Notes: generated by a model from the letters alone, not told the origin. Counted from the first letter of the stretch, positions 52,868 to 61,749 are shown. The stretch: 62,259 nt of DNA from Arthrobacter sp. AZCC_0090 (GCF_014207375.1 NZ_JACHEE010000019.1:1-62259); one strand, 5' to 3'. Numbers and translations are program-made.

Positions 52868-53729
52868 ATCACGCGTCACCCTCGACCTCGACCGGGAATC
52901 GCACATCGCGCGCATCACGCTGCGCCGGCCGGAGGCGGGCAACGCCATCGACGCGCAGATGGCGGCCGCAATCTGCGTGTACCTCGATGAGGTCGAGAGC
53001 GAAGACGACATCAAGGTCGTCGTCCTGAGCGGAGAAGGCGATCACCTGAGCACAGGATGGGATGCCGAAGAGGTCTGGCGGCAGTACCTCGACGCTCCCG
53101 GCGGCTCGATACGCAAACACCCCAGCCAGCGCGCCAGGCTCGTTGCGCTCGACGAGAACTGGTGGGGGCCCAAGGGGCTCTACTCCCGGCTGCTGAAGTG
53201 CCGCAAGGTCACCATCCTCGAGGCAAAGGGCGATTGCCTCGAGACCGGGTTGTACTTCGCCCTGTGCTGCGACCTGGTGGTCGCCTCACACGATGCGCGG
53301 TTCGGCAACCCGAGGTGGCGCAACATCGGTGCTGATGGCGACCTGTCGCTGTTGATCGCCCTGGTCGGGCTCAAGCGCGCCAAAGACCTCATGTTTCTCG
53401 GTCTTAACTGGTCCGCTCAGGATGCCCTGGCCTACGGTCTGATCGACTGGACAGGGTCGTCGGCCGACCGCGGTGCCAAGGTCGAAGAGCTTGCGATCAT
53501 GTGCGCGTCGATCATGCGCGACGGCATCGTGAGTGAGAAGTACGCCGTTTTCGCCTCGCTGGCAAAGATGGGTATCGATCTCTCGTTCGCCGCCACGACT
53601 GTCGTCAGTGCCTCGCTGAGCAACATCCACTTCCAGCCAGGCGAGTACAACTTCTTGCGCGAACTGCGCTCCGAAGGAGTTGAATCGGCGCTGGAATCGT
53701 CCCGCGGGAATCGCGTCGAAATGCGATGA
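52860..53729 (+). CDS. Crotonase family protein 3 of three
   Basis: 289 residues; ATG 52860 overlaps the previous stop by 8 bases. ARITLRRPEAGNAID is canonical, then HLSTGWDAEEVW and KGDCLETGLYFALCCDLVVA for the oxyanion hole, and FGNPRWRNIGADGDLSLL for the catalytic loop, where usual glutamates are absent and Arg/Trp/Asn/Asp appear. Such changes are seen in ring-cleaving hydrolases of the superfamily, so a C-C hydrolase is one possibility. Ends the operon begun at 47738. Confidence 0.83.
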   Translation: MSESRVTLDLDRESHIARITLRRPEAGNAIDAQMAAAICVYLDEVESEDDIKVVVLSGEGDHLSTGWDAEEVWRQYLDAPGGSIRKHPSQRARLVALDENWWGPKGLYSRLLKCRKVTILEAKGDCLETGLYFALCCDLVVASHDARFGNPRWRNIGADGDLSLLIALVGLKRAKDLMFLGLNWSAQDALAYGLIDWTGSSADRGAKVEELAIMCASIMRDGIVSEKYAVFASLAKMGIDLSFAATTVVSASLSNIHFQPGEYNFLRELRSEGVESALESSRGNRVEMR

Positions 53730-53759
53730 AACTTTGATCGAAAATGGCTTGATAGAAAT

Positions 53760-53778
53760 TAGTTTACATCGTAATGTA
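53760..53778. promoter_or_regulatory. Cluster 2 operator site 6
   Basis: TAGTTTACATCGTAATGTA, a full consensus match containing the perfect inverted repeat TTAC-ATC-GTAA. It lies 91 bases before the next operon. Confidence 0.68.
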
Positions 53779-53868
53779 TTTACCGAAGCCAAGTTCTCTA
53801 AGGTGAGAATGTGGCCCCGCAAATCCGGTTCGAGAAACCACCTGGCTTCTCTCTAATGGAAGTGTTCA

Positions 53869-54426
53869 ATGATGAAATTTGACGCAAGTCTGACCTATAC
53901 GAGCTACGAACCGCACATGCACAAGGCGCAGAACGAACGGCAGCGCCGCCAGCTTGACGCCGTCGTTCTGCATGCGAAGGGTGAGGTCATCGCCGACTTG
54001 TCACTCGTCATCCCGTCGCTGTGCGCCGACCCCCAGTACCACGAGTACGGCGTGTACGCCAATGTGCTGGGGGACACCGGGCCCAAGGGTATGGAAGCGG
54101 TCGTGGCAAACTATGAGCACATGGTCGAGAGCGGGTCGTACGTGATCGAGTCGATCAAAGACCGGCTCATGATCTCCGACGACGAGATCATGTCCGACGG
54201 CGGTTACCGTCAGATTCTCACCTCGGCCGTGGCCAAAGAACTGGGCTTCATCGCAGAAGACGACGAGAGCAGCCGTCACTACATGCTGTCGGGTCGAACG
54301 GTTGTGTTCTGGAAGTTCGACGACGAAGGAAAGGCCCTTGGCGAGGACCGCTACGTGGTCGATCGTCAGATCGAACCACTCGCCGCCGAAGACCTTCCGG
54401 CGGACTACCCGGACCGTCTTCGCTGA
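53869..54426 (+). CDS. NTF2-like protein of unknown role
   Basis: 185 residues, GGAAGTG before ATG 53869 (a second ATG follows at once). Helical start with RQLDAVVLHAKGEVI, then HEYGVYANVLGDTGPKGMEAVVANY and strands SYVIESIKDRLMISDDEIMSDGG and RTVVFWKFDDEGKALGEDRY, consistent with the SnoaL/NTF2 cone. The final strands match the reporting pattern of aromatic-compound isomerases but no catalytic set is certain. First gene of the operon carrying the second P450. Confidence 0.68.
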   Translation: MMKFDASLTYTSYEPHMHKAQNERQRRQLDAVVLHAKGEVIADLSLVIPSLCADPQYHEYGVYANVLGDTGPKGMEAVVANYEHMVESGSYVIESIKDRLMISDDEIMSDGGYRQILTSAVAKELGFIAEDDESSRHYMLSGRTVVFWKFDDEGKALGEDRYVVDRQIEPLAAEDLPADYPDRLR

Positions 54427-54469
54427 ATCGTCGCACCGCGGACCACCGCAAAGTACAAGGGAGTATGAG

Positions 54470-54946
54470 ATGGGCAGCACGACTGTACAGAAGTCTCTCG
54501 AGCAGCGCCTCGATGAGCTCGAGAGCCGCACCGAACTGAGTGAATTGGTGGCGGCATACTGTGAGGGAGTCGACCGTCAGAACGTCGAGAAATTCATGAC
54601 ACTCTGGCACGATGACGCCTCGTACCTGATTCCGGGCGGCAGGGGTGACTTCTTCAACACGGACGGCATTCGCCAGTCGCTGGTCGTGATCGACGAGGCC
54701 TGGAAGAGCACGAACCATTGGACGACGAATCACGTGGTCCAATTCACGTCGGCTGACGCGGCGACCGGTCGCAGCGACTGTTTCGCGATCTGTGAGCACC
54801 ACGATGGCAAGGTCAGCTTCGTGGCTGCAACGTACGACGACGAGTACGAGCGCCGTGCCGACGGCAAGTGGCGCTTTTTCAAGCGCCACGTCACGCGGTG
54901 GTTCGTCAGCTCGGGCGAAGACATCAAACTCCTCCCCGCATTTTGA
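54470..54946 (+). CDS. SnoaL-like (NTF2-fold) protein
   Basis: 158 residues from ATG 54470, with AAGGGAG ahead. SnoaL_4 pattern: EQRLDELESRTELSELVAAY, FMTLWHDDASYLIP, TTNHVVQFTSADAA and WRFFKRHVTRWFVS at the end. It resembles small subunits of ring-hydroxylating dioxygenases and steroid-isomerase-like proteins. It lies 17 bases before the P450 and probably works with it or on its product, as the NTF2-like gene at 34886 may with the first P450. Confidence 0.82.
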   Translation: MGSTTVQKSLEQRLDELESRTELSELVAAYCEGVDRQNVEKFMTLWHDDASYLIPGGRGDFFNTDGIRQSLVVIDEAWKSTNHWTTNHVVQFTSADAATGRSDCFAICEHHDGKVSFVAATYDDEYERRADGKWRFFKRHVTRWFVSSGEDIKLLPAF

Positions 54947-54963
54947 ATCGGGAGATCATGGCA

Positions 54964-56199
54964 ATGAGTGCTTCGAACGTTCCACTGCTGCTTTCGCATG
55001 AGGGGTCGGCCGATCCGTATGCCGTGTACCGCGCGTTGCGGGCCGAGGACCCTGTGCACTATGACGAGAGCACCGAGTCGTACCTCATCACCCGGCATGC
55101 AGACGTCGCTGCTGCCTACCGAAATCCCATTTTCACTTCGCGAAACTACGAGTGGCAGCTTGAGCCCGTTTTCGGTCGCAGCCTGCTGCAGTTAGAGGGT
55201 CGCGAGCACGCGCGAAAGAGGGCCCTGGTGAGCCCCAACTTTCGTGGCGAAGGTCTCGAGAGCTGGATGCCCCTGATCAGGCAGAATGTCAGGCAGATCC
55301 TTGACGGTGGCGTTCAGAAGAGCGTCGACGGCCTGATCGAACCGCTCAAACCGGGCGACGAAGTCGATCTGCTCGAGGTCTTCGCGCATCACTTGCCCGT
55401 TTCGGTGATCACGGCGATGCTCGATCTGCCCAAGGAAGACGAGAGCCGGTTTCTCAACTGGTACGGGCACATGATCGCCTTCTTGGCGAACCTCACGAAA
55501 GATCCTGAGGTACACCGCAAGGGCATCAAGGCACGGGTCGAATTACGCGAATACCTCGATCCGATCATCCAGGAGAGGCGCGCGAATCCCGGCACCGATC
55601 TCATCTCGACTCTCGCCACCGCTGAGGTCGAGGGGGAAAGGCTCGAAGACGAGGAGGTCAAGACGCATGTGACGCAATTGCTCAACGCTGGCGCCGAGAC
55701 CACCGACAAGACCTTCGGAAGCATCTTTCGACACCTTCTCACCGAGCGTTCGTTCTTCGAGGCGGTTCGGGATGACCGTTCCCTCGTGATTCCGGTCATC
55801 AGTGAGACGCTGCGGGTCACCCCGCCGTCGCAGATGAACGGCCGGGTCGTCTCTGAAGACGTCGAGGTGTCGGGAGTCCACATTCCCGCCGGCTCGCTGG
55901 TGCACCTCGTCATTGCATCGGCGAATCGTGACGAACGCCGTTTCGCGCACTCGGAGACCTTCGACCCCTACCGCACCGATTTCAAGCACGATAAGGCCTT
56001 CAGCGGCTCCGGGGAGCATTTCGCGTTCGGGTTCGGTGTGCACGCCTGCGTCGGTGCGATGCTGGCGAAAAACGAGCTCGAGATCGGTGTGAATGCGCTG
56101 CTCGACCGCTTTCCCGGCATGCGTCTCGCAGACGGGTTCGTTCCCGTCGAAGAAGGCGTGAAAATGCGTGCCCCCCTAGAGATGCGTGTCGTGCTCTAA
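54964..56199 (+). CDS. Cytochrome P450 (bacterial class I)
   Basis: 411 residues from ATG 54964, eight bases after GGGAGA; ATG 54958 is too close. I-helix LLNAGAETTDKTF, K-helix SETLR (ExxR), haem loop FGFGVHACVG with thiolate Cys362. Soluble, needs external electrons; no ferredoxin gene lies beside it. It differs strongly from the P450 at 36535, so two oxidations or two substrates are implied. The MaoC-like gene begins directly after its stop codon. Confidence 0.92.
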   Translation: MSASNVPLLLSHEGSADPYAVYRALRAEDPVHYDESTESYLITRHADVAAAYRNPIFTSRNYEWQLEPVFGRSLLQLEGREHARKRALVSPNFRGEGLESWMPLIRQNVRQILDGGVQKSVDGLIEPLKPGDEVDLLEVFAHHLPVSVITAMLDLPKEDESRFLNWYGHMIAFLANLTKDPEVHRKGIKARVELREYLDPIIQERRANPGTDLISTLATAEVEGERLEDEEVKTHVTQLLNAGAETTDKTFGSIFRHLLTERSFFEAVRDDRSLVIPVISETLRVTPPSQMNGRVVSEDVEVSGVHIPAGSLVHLVIASANRDERRFAHSETFDPYRTDFKHDKAFSGSGEHFAFGFGVHACVGAMLAKNELEIGVNALLDRFPGMRLADGFVPVEEGVKMRAPLEMRVVL

Positions 56200-57063
56200 A
56201 TGCACTCGCGGGTTGTGACGCGCCACGCGGTGCTCGACGAAGGGCCGGCTGTTGCCCTTGGCGCGCTGCTCGGTGTTGAGCCGGGCGGTTTCGGCGACGG
56301 GTTGCCGCCGATGTGGCACGCGGTGTATTTGCTTGACTGGTGGCGCAGAGACGAGCTCGGGGTCGATGGACATCCGCTACACGGAATGCCCGAGCCGCCG
56401 CCTGGAGCTCATTCGCGGATGTTCGCCGGCGGCCGCACGCGGCACCTGCGGCCGTTGGCACTGGGCATCGAGACCACCAAGATGAGCCAGGTGGTCAGGA
56501 CGGCCCAGAAGGTCGGCCGGTCGGGCCCGCTGACATTCGTGACCGTTCGGCACGACTTCGAGCAAAACGGCGAACGCGCGGTCAGTGAGGAGCACGACAT
56601 CGTATACCGGCCGCTGACGTCGAAGCCGGTCGATTCAAAACCGGGGGACTCGGCGCCGGCCGCGTCGCCGCAGCTCAGGCGGCCAGCCCCATCCGCGCCG
56701 CCTGACGAACCGGTCACGCCCGAGCTGACCTTCGCCGCCGACCCGGTCGCCCTGTTCCTTTTCTCGATGTACACCTCGAACTCGCATCGCATCCACTACG
56801 ACGAGGCGTTTGCGTTATCGGAGGGGCACGCAGGCCTGGTGATCCACGGTCCGTTGCAGATTCTGCTGATGGCGGAGGCCCTTCGTGCTCGCGGCACGAA
56901 TGTATTCGGTGCTGAGTTCTCGTATCGGCTGCTGAAACCGGTGACGAATTCGCAGACGCTCACGATCGGCGAGCCCGCCGGCGAACACGGCAGCGGTTGC
57001 GTGCGGGTCGTCGACGCACTGGGCACCCTTGTGGCTCGCGGCGACGTGACACCACTGAACTGA
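56200..57063 (+). CDS. MaoC/hotdog hydratase, mesaconyl-CoA hydratase-like
   Basis: 287 residues with two hotdog halves. The first (PPMWHAVYLLDWWRR, FAGGRTRHLRPLALG) is the FAS1-like dehydratase half; the second carries SNSHRIHYDEAFALSEGH, the R-I-H-Y-D motif with the catalytic Asp/His pair, and GPLQILLM. Between them is a polar Pro/Ala/Ser linker of 40 residues. Relatives hydrate mesaconyl-C4-CoA or itaconyl-CoA. ATG 56200 immediately follows the P450 TAA, so translation is coupled. Confidence 0.85.
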   Translation: MHSRVVTRHAVLDEGPAVALGALLGVEPGGFGDGLPPMWHAVYLLDWWRRDELGVDGHPLHGMPEPPPGAHSRMFAGGRTRHLRPLALGIETTKMSQVVRTAQKVGRSGPLTFVTVRHDFEQNGERAVSEEHDIVYRPLTSKPVDSKPGDSAPAASPQLRRPAPSAPPDEPVTPELTFAADPVALFLFSMYTSNSHRIHYDEAFALSEGHAGLVIHGPLQILLMAEALRARGTNVFGAEFSYRLLKPVTNSQTLTIGEPAGEHGSGCVRVVDALGTLVARGDVTPLN

Positions 57064-57075
57064 AATGGAGAAGAA

Positions 57076-57840
57076 ATGCAGATCTCGGGAATCACTGCGC
57101 TGGTCACCGGTGCGGCATCCGGACTGGGCGCGGCGACAGCCTCGGCCCTCGCCAAGCAGGGCGCATCGGTCATCGGCCTCGACTTGCCGGGCGCAGTCGA
57201 AGCAAACGCTGGTGAAGATCGACCCGGCATCAGGATGGTCGGGGCCGACGTCACGAGCGAAGAAGCGGTTCTCGCTGCGTTATCGACCATACGCGACGAC
57301 GACCCGCCACTCCGGCTTGCCATCAACTGCGCGGGCATTGCACCCGCCCGGCGCATCATCTCGTCGAAGGGCGCCCATGAACTCGGCCTCTTCGAGAAGA
57401 CCCTTTCGATCAACCTCATCGGTTCGTTCAACGTGCTTCGACTCGCGGCCGAGGTGATCGCGGGTACTGAGCCAGACGACACGGGGCAACGCGGGTTGAT
57501 CGTGAACACCGCATCGGTGGCTGCCTATGAGGGCCAGATCGGACAGATCGCCTACGCGGCGTCGAAGGGCGGCGTCGTCGCGATGACGCTGCCCGCCGCC
57601 CGCGACCTCTCCCGTTACGGAATTCGCGTGAACACGATCGCCCCGGGAATCGTCGACACTCCGCTGCTGGCCGCGCTCGGCGAAGAGGTCAACGCCTCGC
57701 TCTCGGCCGGGGTGCCGTTTCCGCACCGGCTCGCCCGCCCTGACGAGTATGCACAACTCGTGGTCATGATCGCGCAGCACGACTACCTCAACGGCGAGAC
57801 CATTCGAATGGACGGCGCACTGCGCATGGCGCCGCAGTGA
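57076..57840 (+). CDS. SDR, 3-hydroxyacyl-CoA dehydrogenase type 2-like
   Basis: 254 residues, GGAGAAGAA before ATG 57076. TGAASGLGAATASALA binds NAD, D36-region GLDLPG selects NAD, NCAGIAPA, and the triad Ser-Tyr-Lys stands in NTASVAAYEGQIGQIAYAA-S-K. PGIVDTPLLA follows. The sequence is close to the HSD10-type dehydrogenases that oxidise 3-hydroxyacyl-CoA or steroids. It would follow the MaoC hydratase and precede the thiolase, giving an ordered beta-oxidation set. Confidence 0.88.
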   Translation: MQISGITALVTGAASGLGAATASALAKQGASVIGLDLPGAVEANAGEDRPGIRMVGADVTSEEAVLAALSTIRDDDPPLRLAINCAGIAPARRIISSKGAHELGLFEKTLSINLIGSFNVLRLAAEVIAGTEPDDTGQRGLIVNTASVAAYEGQIGQIAYAASKGGVVAMTLPAARDLSRYGIRVNTIAPGIVDTPLLAALGEEVNASLSAGVPFPHRLARPDEYAQLVVMIAQHDYLNGETIRMDGALRMAPQ

Positions 57841-57901
57841 GCTTCAGGTCACTGGTCAGCCCACAAGGGGCATCAACGCAAGACGTGAAAGAGGTACGTG
57901 C

Positions 57902-59101
57902 ATGAGCAGCTCAGTCATTGTGGCGGGAGCGAGGACCCCCATCGGAAAACTCCTCGGCGGCCTGTCATCGTTCGACGCGGCCGACTTGGGCGGGATTGCC
58001 ATCGCTGCAGCCCTCGAAAGGGCAGCCATGCCGGCCCCGGCCGTGGAATATGTCATCATGGGCCAGGTTCTCACCGCAGGGGCGGGGCAGTTGCCTGCGC
58101 GACAGGCGGCCAACAAAGGCGGCGTGAGCATGTCGGTCGCCTCCACCACGGTGAGCAAGGTGTGCCTTTCGGGCATTCAGGCGGTGATTCTGGCAGACCA
58201 ATTCATTCGTACAGGAGACTTCGGAGTTATCGTCGCAGGTGGGCAGGAGTCGATGACAAAGGCGCCGCACTTGCTGACAGGCTCCCGCCAGGGCACGAAG
58301 TTCGGCCCGATCACGATGGTCGACCACATGGCCGTCGACGGTCTCGAAGACGCATTCACGGCCGAAGCAATGGGGCTGCTCACGGAGCGGGTGAACGACG
58401 ACGACCCGATGAGCCGCGAATCACAAGACGCCTTCGCGGCCGCCTCGCATCAGCGTGCGGCAGCCGCATGGCAGAACGGACTCTTCGATGACGAAGTGGT
58501 GTCGGTGAAAATACCACAGCGAAAAGGCGAATCCATCGTCGTCAGCAGGGACGAGAGCATCCGGCCCGACACCACGACCGCCACGCTGGGGGCGCTGCGC
58601 CCGGCGTTCAGGGCAGACGGAACCATCACCGCCGGAAACGCCTCGCCGGTTTCTGACGGTGCATGCGCGCTGATCATCATGGACAAAGAAAAGGCGGAGG
58701 CCTCCGGAATCACCTGGCTCGCCGAGATCGGCTCCCACGGCATGGTTGCCGGCCCGGATTCGAGCCTGCAGTCACAGCCTGCGAACGCCATAGCGCTGGC
58801 GTGCAAACGTGAGGGAATCAAACCGGCCGATCTCGATCTCGTCGAAATCAACGAGGCGTTCGCCGCTGTCGCATTGGCTTCCGCCGCCGAGCTAGGCATC
58901 GGCCTTGACCGGGTGAATGTGAACGGGGGAGCGATTGCGATCGGTCACCCCATCGGAATGTCAGGAGCCCGCATTCTGCTCACGCTCGCCCTCGAACTCA
59001 AACGGCGCGGCGGCGGAATCGGCGCCGCCGCGCTCTGCGGCGGAGGTGGCCAAGGTGATGCGCTCATAATACGAGTCCCGAAACAGGATGAACATGCCTG
59101 A
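57902..59101 (+). CDS. Acetyl-CoA acyltransferase (thiolase)
   Basis: 399 residues, GAGGT before ATG 57902. Nucleophile Cys in VSKVCLSGIQAV (near residue 88), GHPIGMSGARI with the catalytic His, and ALCGGGGQGDA with the second Cys. It releases acetyl-CoA from the product of the SDR. Distinct from the cluster 1 thiolase. The last gene before a frameshifted crotonase whose start overlaps its stop. Confidence 0.92.
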   Translation: MSSSVIVAGARTPIGKLLGGLSSFDAADLGGIAIAAALERAAMPAPAVEYVIMGQVLTAGAGQLPARQAANKGGVSMSVASTTVSKVCLSGIQAVILADQFIRTGDFGVIVAGGQESMTKAPHLLTGSRQGTKFGPITMVDHMAVDGLEDAFTAEAMGLLTERVNDDDPMSRESQDAFAAASHQRAAAAWQNGLFDDEVVSVKIPQRKGESIVVSRDESIRPDTTTATLGALRPAFRADGTITAGNASPVSDGACALIIMDKEKAEASGITWLAEIGSHGMVAGPDSSLQSQPANAIALACKREGIKPADLDLVEINEAFAAVALASAAELGIGLDRVNVNGGAIAIGHPIGMSGARILLTLALELKRRGGGIGAAALCGGGGQGDALIIRVPKQDEHA

Positions 59102-59902
59102 CCAGACTCCGGATTCGACCGTCTTGCTCGACGGGGTGGTTCGTGCAGAGAACCACGGTCACGTACTGCTCATCACCCTGAACCGCCCCGACGCTCGCAA
59201 CGCGGTGAACTTCGGGCTTGCTGCGGCACTCGGCTCCGCCATCGAGCTGCTGAACAACACCGATGAGCTTCGCGTCGCCGTCATCACCGGCGCCGGCAAG
59301 GCGTTCTGCGCCGGCCAAGATCTCAAGGCCTTCACGGCTGGAGAGGGCCTGATTTTGCCCGAGCATCCCGAGTGGGGGTTCGCTGGCTTCGTCCGGCATT
59401 TCTCAGCGAAGCCGACCATCGCCGCAGTGCATGGTTTCGCCCTCGGCGGAGGGCTTGAAATCGCGCTCGCTTGCGACCTGATCGTTGCCGAAGAGGGCAC
59501 GCGATTCGGTCCGAAGTGACACGCGGATTGTTCGCTGCGGGAGGCGGGGCATCACGCATAGCGCAGCAGCTGCCGCAGAAGGTAGCCCTTCAGCTGTTGC
59601 TCAGTGGAGAGCCCATTTCGGCCGGGACCGCCGAGAGCTGGGGGCTAGTGAACAAGGTTGCGCCCTCGGGAACGCATGTGGAGGTGGCGATGAACCTCGC
59701 CCGTGGCATCGCCGGCAACGCACTGCTCGCCGTGCAGGCGTCGAAGCGATTGGTCTATGAGAACGTCAATCAGTCTGTTTGGAACGATGAGTCGTGGGTG
59801 AACATCGATGCGACGGTGGCGGAGATCTTCGACTCGAAGGATGCCGGCGAGGGTGCGCGAGCTTTCGTTGAGAAGCGTCAGCCGGTCTGGCAGGCGCGGT
59901 GA
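59094..59902 (+). pseudogene. Enoyl-CoA hydratase gene with one frameshift
   Basis: The first frame (59094-59519) holds LLITLNRPDARNAVN, AFCAGQDLKAF, GFALGGGLEIALACDLIVAE and stops after TRFGPK. The second frame resumes SEVTRGLFAAGGGASRIAQQL and continues normally to KRQPVWQAR at 59902. The expected text at the break is T-R-F-G-L-P-E-V-T-R-G, so about four bases are missing near 59508; the span of 809 bases plus four gives exactly 271 codons. All other residues look intact, so the break is recent or a sequencing error. Confidence 0.85.
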
Positions 59903-59923
59903 CCAGGATAGGCGACACTCTGT

Positions 59924-60739
59924 TCATAAGGAGTGGCGCCCGAGCCACTCCCGGAGCACACGCAGAAACTCTTGCGGCTCTTCGACGCTCGGCAAATGCG
60001 CGGATTTCGCGAACCGATGCCCTTCAGAATGCGGAAGCACTTCGACGAGAACATCAGCGATGATCGCCATACGCGACACGTCGAAGTCGCCCACCGTGAT
60101 GAGCGCCGGTGCGGTCATCGAGGCGAGACGGCTATATGCCGAAGGCTGGAGCGGCAGTGAGTTTGGAGGCTCCTCGCCCCGCTCGACGTTTGGCTGGTTG
60201 AGTTCGAAGGCGCGCGCGACGAACGCGGGGTCGAGGTCCTTCGCATCGCGCTCGGGCCCGAAGACCCAGAGCTCGACCTCAAGTCGCTTCGCTTGCGGCC
60301 TGTCTCCGAGGGCGGTCAGTTCGGATATTCCTGCGAAGAGGGCGCTCTCGGAATCGGTCGGCGTGGTGGGCGGGAAACCCTCGATGCCCGATCCGATCGT
60401 AACGACGCCGTCAACCCGGTCAGTATGCACCACCGCCGTATTGACGGCGATCATGCCGCCCCTCGACGAGCCGACCAGAGTTGCGGCCGCCACGCCGAGG
60501 TGATCAAGCAAAGCGACGACGTCACCATGGTTCGTGAACGGGGTGCCGTCGCTCGTCGTGCGGCCATACCCCCGCGCGTCGAACCTGACGACGAAGTGGT
60601 CGGTCGCCAGCGCATCGGTCTGAGCATCCCACATGCGAAGCGTCGCCACGCCCGCGTGGAGCAGTACGAGTACCGGATGGTGGGTCCTTCCTGCTGTCTC
60701 GTAGTAGAGCTCGGCACCGTGGGTGTGGAGGAATGGCAT
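59924..60739 (-). CDS. Alpha/beta hydrolase
   Basis: 271 residues. LVLLHAGVATLRMWDAQ, FDARGYGRTT, nucleophile Ser in GSSRGGMIAV, aspartate in TVGDFDVSRM and histidine in SAHLPSVEEP complete the triad. It resembles meta-cleavage-product and enol-lactone hydrolases of aromatic pathways. It is convergent with the frameshifted crotonase and divergent from the aldo-keto reductase, sharing operator site 7 with it. Confidence 0.87.
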   Translation of the reverse strand: MPFLHTHGAELYYETAGRTHHPVLVLLHAGVATLRMWDAQTDALATDHFVVRFDARGYGRTTSDGTPFTNHGDVVALLDHLGVAAATLVGSSRGGMIAVNTAVVHTDRVDGVVTIGSGIEGFPPTTPTDSESALFAGISELTALGDRPQAKRLEVELWVFGPERDAKDLDPAFVARAFELNQPNVERGEEPPNSLPLQPSAYSRLASMTAPALITVGDFDVSRMAIIADVLVEVLPHSEGHRFAKSAHLPSVEEPQEFLRVLREWLGRHSL

Positions 60740-60759
60740 GCAAGTCAGTCTACAGAAAT

Positions 60760-60778
60760 TAGTTAGCTACGTGTAATA
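60760..60778. promoter_or_regulatory. Cluster 2 operator site 7
   Basis: TAGTTAGCTACGTGTAATA, a full match, in the divergent gap of the hydrolase and aldo-keto reductase. TAATAT (60774-60779) could be a -10 box. It ends at the A of an ATG that is therefore an unlikely start codon. Confidence 0.68.
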
Positions 60779-60801
60779 TGTACGAAAGAAAGCAGGGCAA
60801 A

Positions 60802-61749
60802 ATGGCGCTGGTCGGTTCGAGCACGCTCGACGTATTTCCCTTATCTCTCGGTGGCAATGTCTTCGGCTGGACCGCTGATCGCGAAGAATCGTTCGACGTA
60901 CTCGACGCTTATCGAGATGCTGGCGGCGATTTCATCGATACTGCCGACGTGTATTCGGCGTGGCCGCCTGGGCATTCCGGCGGTGAATCCGAGACGATCA
61001 TCGGCGAATGGATGGCGCAGCGGATCAACAGGGACAGCGTTGTCATCGGAACTAAAGTCAGCAAACATCCGTCGTTCCCCGGGCTGTCCCGTAGCAACGT
61101 TCTCGCCGCCGCTGCCGCGTCTCTCATCCGGCTCGGCACCGATTACATCGACATCTACTACGCGCATTACGACGACCCCTCGGTTCCACTCGAGGAAACG
61201 GCTGGGGCGTTCGACGAGCTGGTCAGGCGTGGCTGGGTGCGTTTTGTCGGGTTATCGAACTACAGCGGGGACAGAATCGACGAATGGTTCGCCGTTGCGG
61301 AGGCGAACGGGTTCGCTCTGCCGGTGGTGCTGCAGCCGCAATACAACCTGGTCAAACGGGTTCCTTATGAGCTAGATCTGGCGCCTCGCGTGGCGCGGCA
61401 TCACCTCGGGGTCACCCCGTACTTCGCCCTCGCAGCCGGGCTGCTCACCGGCAAATACCGAAACGCCGACGACATCCACGGCACATCGAGGCAAAGTTTC
61501 TTGAACCGCTACGTCAGCGACGAATCGTTCATGGTGGTGTCGGAATTACGCAGGATCGCCACGGAACGAGAGTGCGCAGCCAGCTCGATCGCGCTCGCGT
61601 GGCTGCTGGCCCAGCCTGGAATCGCGGCGCCGATTGCCTCGGCGCGCACGGTCGAACAGCTGCCCGATCTGCTGGCGGCGGCAAACATCGAACTCACGGC
61701 CGACGAGCTCCGTCGGCTCGGCGAGGTGTCAGGTTTGGTGTCCGAGTGA
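60802..61749 (+). CDS. Aldo/keto reductase
   Basis: 315 residues from ATG 60802; ATG 60778 lies inside operator site 7 and is rejected as start. The tetrad is visible: Asp and Tyr in DFIDTADVYSAW, Lys in VVIGTKVSKHP, His in DIYYAHYDDPS. The cofactor end reads SIALAWLLAQPG and APIASARTVEQL. It reduces an aldehyde or ketone with NADPH, or works in reverse. Last gene of cluster 2. Confidence 0.88.
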   Translation: MALVGSSTLDVFPLSLGGNVFGWTADREESFDVLDAYRDAGGDFIDTADVYSAWPPGHSGGESETIIGEWMAQRINRDSVVIGTKVSKHPSFPGLSRSNVLAAAAASLIRLGTDYIDIYYAHYDDPSVPLEETAGAFDELVRRGWVRFVGLSNYSGDRIDEWFAVAEANGFALPVVLQPQYNLVKRVPYELDLAPRVARHHLGVTPYFALAAGLLTGKYRNADDIHGTSRQSFLNRYVSDESFMVVSELRRIATERECAASSIALAWLLAQPGIAAPIASARTVEQLPDLLAAANIELTADELRRLGEVSGLVSE

